Assembly (NCBI GenBank): GCA_029007685.1
Contig: JAQXIG010000070.1
Coordinates: 1 to 16,311 of the forward strand
DNA: 16,311 nt
Direction: 5' to 3'
Source: a bacterium
GTDB taxonomy: Bacteria > Bacillota_I > Bacilli_A > RF39 > UBA660
Positions 8,708 to 14,064 of the stretch are shown one piece after another; the first letter of the stretch is position 1; each line of letters opens with the position of its first letter. The notes below the pieces were generated by a model, which saw only the letters and a program-made list of their open reading frames with translations, was not told the DNA's origin and ran no database searches. The position numbers and the translations under genes are program-made.

Positions 8708-9119
8708 TATAGAGTCACTACACTTAATAACCAGTCAATTAAAATATCCTTGTAAACTACTTATGAGTGGAATGATATTTTTTATAATAGCAATGTATTT
8801 ATTAGTTTTTAAATTATCGTTTTATCACCATCAGAACTATTGGCTTTGGAAAGTAGCAGAAAATACTTATGTAGCAAATGTATTATTAAAAGACTATCAA
8901 ATGTGGAAAAATAAAAAGACTTTAAGGTATTTAAATAGAGAATATAAATACCAAGTGATATCAGAAGAAGCACCTTTTGTAGAAGGGAAATCTGTCTACT
9001 CTCCATTAAAAATCAAAATTGAGTCTCTTAATGAAGAGATACCATTGATAGAAGTTTCTATAGTACAAGATAAGGTGACAATATGGAATTATTTAAAAAG
9101 GAAAGTAAAGGAGGAGTAA
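8691..9119 (+). CDS. Short single-span membrane protein, possible exporter accessory
   Basis: I do not recognise a family. The 142-residue protein has about 20 polar N-terminal residues, one strong membrane helix (about 22-45, KLLMSGMIFFIIAMYLLVFK), and about 95 mostly polar residues likely outside the cell. This N-in, single-span topology resembles the HlyD/LcnD-type accessory proteins that pair with C39 exporters. It is far shorter than those (usually several hundred residues) and lacks their long coiled coil and lipoyl-like repeats. It overlaps the exporter gene by 17 bases and has AAGGA at 8679-8683, so it is co-translated with it. It could be a minimal exporter partner, a shortened relic of one, or an immunity protein; the sequence does not decide. 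Confidence 0.75.
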   Translation: MKFWGDIESLHLITSQLKYPCKLLMSGMIFFIIAMYLLVFKLSFYHHQNYWLWKVAENTYVANVLLKDYQMWKNKKTLRYLNREYKYQVISEEAPFVEGKSVYSPLKIKIESLNEEIPLIEVSIVQDKVTIWNYLKRKVKEE

Positions 9120-9120
9120 T

Positions 9121-9261
9121 ATGAAAACATTAGAAAAAGAAGAATTAAAAATGATAAAAGGAGGAGGACTATCTTTTTGGGGAATCGTTGGTATTATAAC
9201 AGGATTCACCTTTGTAGTAGGTTTTTTTGATGGACTTTCTCGTCCAATAAAATGTGATTAG
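9121..9261 (+). CDS. Double-glycine leader peptide, class II bacteriocin-like, 46 residues
   Basis: A small precursor peptide. The leader MKTLEKEELKMIKGG carries the Leu/Glu-Leu/Ile spacing and the Gly14-Gly15 site that C39 exporters recognise and cut. The mature part (31 residues from Gly16) is very hydrophobic, with GxxxG motifs at 24-28 and 34-38 and one Cys at position 45, next to the end. The segment FFDGLSRPIKC resembles the C-terminus of some lactobin/cerein-type two-peptide bacteriocins; this is from memory and unverified. Net charge of the mature part is about zero. AAAGGAGG at 9107-9114 lies six bases before the ATG, overlapping the end of the preceding gene. It is likely a pore-forming antibacterial peptide, with a signalling peptide as the alternative. 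Confidence 0.88.
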   Translation: MKTLEKEELKMIKGGGLSFWGIVGIITGFTFVVGFFDGLSRPIKCD

Positions 9262-9269
9262 GAGGAAAA

Positions 9270-9437
9270 ATGAAAAAGTTAACAGAAGAAGAATTGAGAA
9301 ATATAGAAGGCGGAATGAGTATTTCAGGAACTCTATTAAATTCAGTTTCTACTTTATTTAAAACAGTTAGTAATTTAGGAAGAAGTTTTGGTTCTGCAAT
9401 TCGTAGAATTGGTTCGAACAAAATGTGTTCTTTATGA
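9270..9437 (+). CDS. Second double-glycine leader peptide, cationic, 55 residues
   Basis: The leader MKKLTEEELRNIEGG closely parallels that of the preceding peptide, so both should use the same C39 exporter. The mature part (40 residues from Met16) is different in character: Ser/Gly-rich and amphipathic, clearly cationic (Lys31, Arg38, Arg45, Arg46, Lys51), with a GxxxG motif at Gly37-Gly41 and a single Cys53 two residues before the end. A hydrophobic neutral peptide next to a cationic GxxxG peptide is the pattern of two-peptide (class IIb) bacteriocins; that they work as a pair is inference. GGAGG at 9261-9265 lies four bases before the ATG and overlaps the previous stop codon. Its stop overlaps the next start (ATGA). 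Confidence 0.88.
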   Translation: MKKLTEEELRNIEGGMSISGTLLNSVSTLFKTVSNLGRSFGSAIRRIGSNKMCSL

Positions 9438-9595
9438 GAAAACATTACTTTGAAAAACATAAATTTATTAGGATTATCAGTTTGATATTAATAATTCCGT
9501 ATATAATAGAAGCCGTGAATCAAATAGGATTAGCTTGTTTCTGGTTAGGTCGTTATGCCGGAACTATGATTAGAATGATATATCATATCTTATAA
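9434..9595 (+). CDS. Small membrane protein, candidate bacteriocin immunity protein, 53 residues
   Basis: The start overlaps the stop of the second bacteriocin-like peptide as ATGA, with no clear ribosome binding site of its own, so it is probably made by translational coupling. The N-terminus is basic (MRKHYFEKHKFIR) and is followed by a hydrophobic helix (about residues 14-28) and a second hydrophobic, glycine-containing segment (about 29-53, with GxxxG at Gly39-Gly43). There is no double-glycine leader. Small basic membrane proteins directly after class II bacteriocin genes are commonly immunity proteins, which is the likeliest role. A leaderless third peptide is the alternative. No homologous family is recognised. 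Confidence 0.65.
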   Translation: MRKHYFEKHKFIRIISLILIIPYIIEAVNQIGLACFWLGRYAGTMIRMIYHIL

Positions 9596-9620
9596 AGGGA
9601 TCTCTTGGATTCCTTTATTT
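9594..9620 (+). terminator. Probable terminator of the bacteriocin-type locus
   Basis: AAAGGGATC (9594-9602) pairs with GATTCCTTT (9608-9616), nine pairs including one G-T, around a five-base loop, followed by ATTTGTT. The stem begins at the last stop codon. The T-tract is weak, but the position suits the operon end. From here to 9820 there is only AT-rich sequence with no gene. Confidence 0.55.
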
Positions 9621-9820
9621 GTTATAGAATAGGTAATATAAAAGTATATAATGTAACTAAATCTTATGGTGATTGTCAAAGAAATAAAAAATCAAGAAGA
9701 ATAAAAAAATTGTGATTTTCTGATTCTGTATAAAATTGAAAATAATATAATAAAGTAGAAAAGAAAAATTGAAAATAGAGAAAACTACCAAAGAACAAGA
9801 AATAATAAGCACTATGATAA

Positions 9821-9849
9821 TTGACAGATTGAATGGCACTTGATATGAT
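9821..9849 (+). promoter_or_regulatory. Near-consensus sigma-A promoter
   Basis: A perfect TTGACA (9821-9826), a 17-base spacer and TATGAT (9844-9849, five of six). Transcription should start near 9856. An upstream in-frame ATG at 9833 falls between the two promoter boxes and so cannot be the start codon on this transcript. Confidence 0.8.
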
Positions 9850-9883
9850 TGTCTCAGGTAGTACCAAGAAAAGAGGAGAAAAT

Positions 9884-10249
9884 GTGAAAACTCGCAGTTT
9901 GGATTTAAGATACCTAATCATCAAATCCGATATTGAAAAAGCATTACTGGAAGAATTCGGACAAAGTATTTCAATATTAACTTCAAACGAAAGAATAATT
10001 TTAGCAGAATATGAATTAGAAAACCAAGATATCCTGGATGCCCTAAGAGAAGTAATGCTAGATCCAGAAGATGAAAATAATTCCATACTTCTATGGAAAA
10101 ACGTAAAAAAGGAGATTTTAGAAGAATGCTTTGATCATAATATAAAAAAGTATATGGAATTATTAGAAGAATGCTTTAGAATGAACTTACATGAGAAAAA
10201 TCAAAGTTGCAATTGTTTATTTTTCACAAAAGCTCTAATTATCAAATAA
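9884..10249 (+). CDS. Unrecognised protein, 121 residues, GTG start
   Basis: I do not recognise a family. The GTG at 9884 is preferred: AGAGGAG (9872-9878) sits five bases before it, and the promoter at 9821-9849 would begin transcription downstream of the longer frame's ATG at 9833. The protein is soluble, with no signal peptide or membrane helix, and reads as alternating short strands and helices. It has an acidic middle (LDPEDEN) and a Cys-containing C-terminal third (ECFDHN, EECFRMN, and SCNC near the end). The cluster of four Cys could bind a metal, but the spacing matches no motif I know. It stands alone between the bacteriocin-type locus and rpsU, each with its own promoter, so a functional link to either is not indicated. 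Confidence 0.75.
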   Translation: MKTRSLDLRYLIIKSDIEKALLEEFGQSISILTSNERIILAEYELENQDILDALREVMLDPEDENNSILLWKNVKKEILEECFDHNIKKYMELLEECFRMNLHEKNQSCNCLFFTKALIIK

Positions 10250-10264
10250 ATTTGTCAAAAATTG

Positions 10265-10293
10265 TTGAATTATAAGGAATTTTGAGGTATAAT
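10265..10293 (+). promoter_or_regulatory. Promoter of rpsU
   Basis: TTGAAT (10265-10270), a 17-base spacer and a perfect TATAAT (10288-10293). The predicted start near 10300 places the AGGAGG site (10313-10318) well within the leader. Confidence 0.75.
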
Positions 10294-10325
10294 CAATTTT
10301 AGTGAATGTGGAAGGAGGGGAAAAA

Positions 10326-10529
10326 ATGACACAAGTGGCAGTGAAAAACGGAAATCTAGATTTTGCGTTAAAAAAATTCAAACAAAAAGTTGCTAGAGAC
10401 GGAGTCCCTTCTGAATGTAAAAAACGTGAAGGTTATGATAAACCTGGAGTGAAAAGAAGAAATGCTAAAAAAGAAGGTATCAAAAATACTCGTAAACGTA
10501 ATAAAGCTAACAAAAGTAATAGAGACTAA
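10326..10529 (+). CDS. rpsU: Small ribosomal subunit protein bS21
   Basis: A basic protein of the 30S subunit platform near the anti-Shine-Dalgarno end of 16S rRNA, important in initiation. The 67-residue protein has the family pattern: a short strand (MTQVAVKNG), NLDFALKKFKQKVARDGV, then ECKKREGYDKPGVKRRNAKKEG and a Lys/Arg-rich tail. It is about ten residues longer than the usual 57, the extra being the tail NKANKSNRD. I start at the ATG at 10326, preceded by AAGGAGGGG. A longer frame from 10302 would translate the ribosome binding site itself. The rpsU-yqeY pairing is standard in Bacillota. Confidence 0.95.
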   Translation: MTQVAVKNGNLDFALKKFKQKVARDGVPSECKKREGYDKPGVKRRNAKKEGIKNTRKRNKANKSNRD

Positions 10530-10548
10530 TGAATTAGTCTCTATTTAC
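10518..10548 (+). terminator. Hairpin overlapping the rpsU stop codon
   Basis: A perfect 12-base stem, AATAGAGACTAA (10518-10529) with TTAGTCTCTATT (10534-10545), closes a TGAA loop. The 5' arm contains the last codons and the TAA of rpsU. The tail (TACATATAAT) is not T-rich, so it may be a partial terminator or a 3'-end stabiliser that lowers yqeY output rather than stopping transcription. Confidence 0.5.
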
Positions 10549-10589
10549 ATATAATAAAAATGATTAGAAAAAGAAAAGGAGAATTGAAA

Positions 10590-11036
10590 ATGAATTTAGT
10601 AGAACAATTAGAAAAAAATATGATTGAAGCTATGAAAAATCACGAAAAAGAGAAATTGATAGTCATTCGTGAAATAAAATCTGGAATGAAACAGGCTCAT
10701 ATCGATCAAAAAAAAGAGTTAAATGACGAATTATTAATAGATGTAGTAAGTAGAGGGATTAAAACTAGAAAAGAATCAATCAAAGAATTTGAAAAAGGAG
10801 GTCGTAATGACCTGATTGAAAAAACACAATCTGAAATTGATATTTTAAGTAAATATTTACCAGAACAATTATCAGAAGAAGAACTTTTAAAAGTAATAGA
10901 GAAAGTATTTGAGCAAGTAAAACCAGAATCAGCGAAAGATATGGGAAAAGTTATGGGAGTTATAACTCCATTGGTAAAAGGGAAAGCAGATATGGGATCG
11001 GTATCTTCTTTAATTCGTGATAAATTAGAGGGGTAA
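10590..11036 (+). CDS. yqeY: GatB/YqeY-domain protein
   Basis: YqeY family, 148 residues, the usual length. The fold is an N-terminal helical domain followed by a GatB C-terminal-like helical domain, which in the amidotransferase subunit binds tRNA; the role of free-standing YqeY is not settled. Conserved segments seen are the N-terminal LVIREIKSGMKQAHID, the ELLIDVVSRGIKTRKESIKEFEKGGRNDL block (about residues 45-75), YLPEQLSEEEL, and the C-terminal DMGKVMGVITPLVKGKADMGSVSSLIRDKL. The ATG at 10590 has AGGAG at 10577-10581; an upstream in-frame ATG at 10560 lacks a site. It lies 60 bases after rpsU and ends before a strong terminator. Confidence 0.93.
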   Translation: MNLVEQLEKNMIEAMKNHEKEKLIVIREIKSGMKQAHIDQKKELNDELLIDVVSRGIKTRKESIKEFEKGGRNDLIEKTQSEIDILSKYLPEQLSEEELLKVIEKVFEQVKPESAKDMGKVMGVITPLVKGKADMGSVSSLIRDKLEG

Positions 11037-11117
11037 CAGATGTAACTCGCAGAGTGAAACCTTTTAAATTACTAAAGGACAGTAAAATAAAGTAAAAAAG
11101 AAAATTCATAAAGGTAC

Positions 11118-11149
11118 AAAAAAAGGACTAATAATTAGTCCTTTTTTTT
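11118..11149 (+). terminator. Strong terminator after rpsU-yqeY
   Basis: AGGACTAA (11124-11131) pairs with TTAGTCCT (11135-11142) around a TAA loop, with an A-run before and a T-run after to 11149. A-T pairing can extend the stem and make it work in both directions. It lies only 23 bases before yqfC, so any yqfC promoter must be hidden in or upstream of it. Confidence 0.88.
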
Positions 11150-11172
11150 CATATCTTTTATTAGGTGGTACA

Positions 11173-11406
11173 ATGTCTTATCTGAGAGATTATATTCAAG
11201 ATAATGAATTTCGTTTTTTTTACAACAATAATCAACTCAATGTAATAAACTATTTAAAAATCAATTATATGGAAGATAGTAAAATATCTTTAGGATATAA
11301 AAATGGCAGTTTAATTATCAAAGGACAAAATCTTAGAATTCGCAAATTACTAGATAGTGAAATATTAATTATTGGTAGTATCCAAAATATAGAAATTAGG
11401 GAATGA
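11173..11406 (+). CDS. yqfC: Sporulation protein YqfC (YabP/YqfC family)
   Basis: A 77-residue protein of the YabP/YqfC family, found in endospore formers; the biochemical role is unknown. It is all-beta in character, with the family's LKINYMEDSKISLGYKNGSLIIKGQNLRIRKLLDSEILIIGSI pattern in two halves: a beta-hairpin, then the G.nL.I..L...ei.i.G.I block. No signal peptide or membrane helix is seen. AGGTGG at 11163-11168 supports the ATG. It lies four bases before yqfD, as in Bacillus, where the pair belongs to the mother-cell sigma-E programme. Its presence marks a spore-forming ancestry. Confidence 0.88.
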   Translation: MSYLRDYIQDNEFRFFYNNNQLNVINYLKINYMEDSKISLGYKNGSLIIKGQNLRIRKLLDSEILIIGSIQNIEIRE

Positions 11407-11410
11407 TACT

Positions 11411-12574
11411 ATGAATCAATATGAACTAAAAATAACTGGAAAAGATCTTAAACGTTTTTTAAAAAACCTCCATAGCATGAATATTCAAATGCATAATATC
11501 GAATACCTAGATAAGAGTATAATCATTCGTGTAAATGAAGAAGATTATAAAAAAATTAAAAATATAAAAACAATCTATGAAATTGAAGTTACTCAATACT
11601 TTGGTCCTGTTAAAATATTAGTTTTTCTAAAAAAATATCGTATTTTTTTCTTTTTTTTAATGCTAGGAATTTTAACAATTTACTTTCTATCATATCTAGT
11701 TTTTGACATTACGATCGTTCATAATAAAAAAGAAATTCGAAACTTAGTATTAGAAGAATTAAAAGAACATGGAATTGAAAAATATCACTTTATTCTTTCT
11801 TTCGATAAGCAAGAACAAATTGTAGAAAACATCATTCAAAAACATCGTGATATCATAGAATGGATGGAAATAGAAAGAGTAGGGGTATCTTACATTGTGA
11901 AAGTAGAAGAAAGAAAAGTAAAAGAATTAGATACTAGTAGTGAACCAAGAGATCTAGTAGCCAAAAAAGATGGACTGATAGTAAATGTAGAAGCTAGTGA
12001 AGGAAGTGTAGTAACTACACCGGGTAAATATGTAAAAAAGGGTGACATTTTAGTAACTGGAAAAATCATGAACAAAGAAACGTTGATGGCAAAAGTAAGA
12101 GCTACTGGTAAAGTATTTGCTGAAACCTGGTATGATGTTACTGTAGAATTACCATATCATTACCAAGAAGAAAGTAAAACTGGAAATCAGAAAAAGGTAC
12201 TCACAATCAACTTCTTAGGAGAAACTATCAATCTGTTCGATTTTAACCCTTATGAAAACAAAAAAGTAAAACCTATTCAAACGATCAAAAATCCATTATT
12301 GCCAATTTCGATTAGCTTAAATCAAGAAATAGAAGTCGAAAAAAAAGATTATTTATATACCAAAGAAATGGCTATAGTAGAGGCCAGTAATATAGCTCGA
12401 AATAAATTAAGAAAAAAGTTAGGAGAAGAAGATCAGATATTATATGAAAAAAGTTTGAAAATTAGTGAAGAAGATAGTAAAATAATAATAGTAATCTTTT
12501 TTAAAGTAAAAGAAGATATTACTGCATATCAGCAAATACCCGAAGAAGTAAAAGATCCAGAAGTAGAAAGTTAG
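11411..12574 (+). CDS. yqfD: Sporulation protein YqfD
   Basis: YqfD-family membrane protein of sporulating Bacillota, 387 residues, close to the usual length. An N-terminal ferredoxin-like cytoplasmic region (about residues 1-72) is followed by one membrane helix (about 78-99, FFFFLMLGILTIYFLSYLVF). After it comes a long extracytoplasmic part with the conserved hydrophobic start, the region of WMEIERVGVSYIVKVEER (about 148-165), and EPRDLVAKKDGLIVNVEASEGSVVTTPGKYVKKGDILVTG (about 178-217). That last block has the look of a small lipoyl/HlyD-like beta domain. Its role in sporulation is not defined. It follows yqfC by four bases and precedes a VanZ-family gene instead of phoH. Confidence 0.92.
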   Translation: MNQYELKITGKDLKRFLKNLHSMNIQMHNIEYLDKSIIIRVNEEDYKKIKNIKTIYEIEVTQYFGPVKILVFLKKYRIFFFFLMLGILTIYFLSYLVFDITIVHNKKEIRNLVLEELKEHGIEKYHFILSFDKQEQIVENIIQKHRDIIEWMEIERVGVSYIVKVEERKVKELDTSSEPRDLVAKKDGLIVNVEASEGSVVTTPGKYVKKGDILVTGKIMNKETLMAKVRATGKVFAETWYDVTVELPYHYQEESKTGNQKKVLTINFLGETINLFDFNPYENKKVKPIQTIKNPLLPISISLNQEIEVEKKDYLYTKEMAIVEASNIARNKLRKKLGEEDQILYEKSLKISEEDSKIIIVIFFKVKEDITAYQQIPEEVKDPEVES

Positions 12575-12583
12575 GTGATTACT

Positions 12584-13204
12584 ATGACACCATTAGACCA
12601 AACGATTCGTGGAGTAATGGAATTTACTTGGCCAATGGTAATCATTTGTGTGTTAATACTATCATCTATTCGTATTACCGCTATCATTAGAAATCATGAA
12701 AAATTTATCTTATATGAAGAATTGCTGAAGTTATTGTTCATGATATATATTTTGTGTCTGTTTCAAATCGTTACTTTTGAAGATCCAACGTTTTGGATAG
12801 GAGAAAAAAACTTCAATCTAATTCCCTTAAAAGAGATCTCAAGATATGAGCTAGGAAGTAGATTGTTCTTTAAAAATGTAATTGGTAACTTAATTATGTT
12901 TATTCCTTATGGATCTTTTGCTTCTTTTTTTACTAAAAATGATAATAAATATTTATCTCTCATTTTAGTTTCTTTTGCGTCGTTGACAATAGAAGTTACT
13001 CAACTTTCTATTGGAAGAATTTTTGATATTGATGATGTGTTGTTGAATATAGCAGGTGGAATGATTGGTTATGTAATATATCGAGCCCTAACAAAGGTAA
13101 CTAATTTTTTACCGAATAAATCCCTTAAAAATAAATTACTTAATGTATTAACAATCGTTTTAATAGGAATTTTTATAGGTTATGTCTGGATGGTGATGAT
13201 ATAA
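12584..13204 (+). CDS. VanZ-family integral membrane protein
   Basis: A 206-residue multi-span protein of the VanZ-like family. Family members are linked to teicoplanin resistance in enterococci and otherwise have unknown function. About five membrane helices are visible (roughly residues 15-35, 45-65, 95-115, 122-142, 150-165, with a final one near 185-203). The family signature parts are present: NLIPLKEI, then NVIGNLIMFIPYGSF, then EVTQLSIGRIFDIDDVLLNIAGGMIGYVIY. The ATG at 12584, five bases after TAGGTGAT, is preferred to a GTG at 12575 that lies within that site. It starts just after yqfD and its TAA shares one base with the ybeY ATG, so it is an integral part of the operon. phoH and pgpH usually occupy this place. 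Confidence 0.88.
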   Translation: MTPLDQTIRGVMEFTWPMVIICVLILSSIRITAIIRNHEKFILYEELLKLLFMIYILCLFQIVTFEDPTFWIGEKNFNLIPLKEISRYELGSRLFFKNVIGNLIMFIPYGSFASFFTKNDNKYLSLILVSFASLTIEVTQLSIGRIFDIDDVLLNIAGGMIGYVIYRALTKVTNFLPNKSLKNKLLNVLTIVLIGIFIGYVWMVMI

Positions 13205-13653
13205 TGAATAATTGTTTTGAAATTTTTAATGAGACAAGCTATCACTTAGAAGAAGAAATCTTAAATATAGAAAAATTACTAGACTTTACTCTAAAAAAAG
13301 AAAAGTTAAAAAATGTAGAATTTAACATTATCTTAGTAGGTGCAGAAAAAATTCATGAACTCAACAAAAACTATCGTAATGTAGATCGTGTAACTGACGT
13401 AATCAGTTTCGCATTAGAAGATAATAAAACAATTGAACTAGATCGAAGACTCTTAGGAGATATCTATATTTGTGTGGAAAAAGCCGAATTACAAGCTAGC
13501 GAATATGGGCATTCTTTTCAAAGAGAATTATCTTTTTTAGCAATTCATGGCTTTCTGCATTTATTAGGCTACGATCATATGACAGAAACAGATGAAAAAA
13601 TAATGTTTCAAAAGCAAGAAGAAATCTTAACATCTTTTGGAGTTCTGAGATAA
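13204..13653 (+). CDS. ybeY: Endoribonuclease/rRNA maturation factor YbeY
   Basis: Zinc-dependent metalloprotein (UPF0054) needed for 16S rRNA 3'-end maturation and late ribosome quality control in the cytoplasm. The 149-residue protein has the family N-terminal half with LNKNYRNVDRVTDVISFAL (about residues 53-71) and GDIYICVEKA (about 85-94). The metal site HGFLHLLGYDH supplies His115, His119 and His125, all intact. It overlaps the VanZ gene by one base (TAATG) and precedes cdd by 12 bases. The ybeY-(dgkA)-cdd-era order is typical of Bacillota; dgkA is absent here. Confidence 0.95.
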   Translation: MNNCFEIFNETSYHLEEEILNIEKLLDFTLKKEKLKNVEFNIILVGAEKIHELNKNYRNVDRVTDVISFALEDNKTIELDRRLLGDIYICVEKAELQASEYGHSFQRELSFLAIHGFLHLLGYDHMTETDEKIMFQKQEEILTSFGVLR

Positions 13654-13665
13654 AATGGAGGCAGT

Positions 13666-14064
13666 ATGGAAGAAAAAATATTAGAAAAATTAAATCAAGT
13701 CATTGAAAATGCCAGTAGTAAATACTACCATTATCCAGTAGCAGCAATGATAGAATGTCAGGATGGTACTTTACTAGAAGGAGTAAATGTAGAAACATCA
13801 TCACCTCAAGCTGGTATTTGTGCTGAAAGAAATGCTTTATTTCAAGCAATAACGAAAGGCTATCATCAAGAAGATATCAAAAGAGTTTATTTGTTAAATA
13901 AGACGGAAAACATCATTACTCCTTGTTTTATTTGTAGGCAAGCTCTATATGACTACTGTTCTCCCCATTTAGAAATTATAAGTTTTAATAATAGAAAAGA
14001 AAAAAAAGTATATTCTTTAAAAGAACTATGTCCAAATAGCTTTAGCGAGGAGGATCTAAAATGA
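13666..14064 (+). CDS. cdd: Cytidine deaminase
   Basis: Zinc hydrolase of pyrimidine salvage that converts cytidine and deoxycytidine to uridine and deoxyuridine. The 132-residue protein is the usual homotetrameric type. It shows the substrate loop NVE (41-43), the zinc and catalytic motif CAER (Cys52, Glu54) and PCFICRQ (Cys87, Cys90). The C-terminal LCPNSFSEEDL matches the family's LLP..F...DL end. Oddly, the segment between NVE and CAER reads TSSPQAGI, where the classical sequence is NASY(x)xT(I/N); the shift to SPQAG may alter ribose or base contacts. GGAGG at 13655-13659 lies before the ATG. Its stop overlaps the era start by four bases (ATGA). Confidence 0.92.
   Translation: MEEKILEKLNQVIENASSKYYHYPVAAMIECQDGTLLEGVNVETSSPQAGICAERNALFQAITKGYHQEDIKRVYLLNKTENIITPCFICRQALYDYCSPHLEIISFNNRKEKKVYSLKELCPNSFSEEDLK

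Noticed and set aside
9206..9460. Minus-strand open frame opposite the two bacteriocin-like peptides
   Set aside because: Antisense to two well-supported small genes that have ribosome binding sites, leaders and tight spacing. It has no site or motif of its own.
9833..9883. ATG at 9833 as the start of the 121-residue protein
   Set aside because: It lies between the -35 and -10 boxes of a strong promoter and has no ribosome binding site. The GTG at 9884 has AGAGGAG at the right spacing.
9676..10086. Minus-strand open frame opposite the promoter and the 121-residue gene
   Set aside because: Low-complexity Phe/Ser/Leu-rich translation, typical of the reverse of an AT-rich coding strand. The plus-strand gene has both promoter and ribosome binding site.
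10302..10325. Upstream in-frame start for rpsU at 10302
   Set aside because: It would translate the AGGAGG site as codons and add eight residues absent from the family.
11129..11157. Sigma-E-like promoter (TAATAAT, 14 bases, CATATCTT) before yqfC
   Set aside because: The match is tempting because yqfCD are sigma-E genes in Bacillus. But the predicted start near 11164 would cut into the ribosome binding site at 11163-11168, and the -35 lies in the terminator hairpin.
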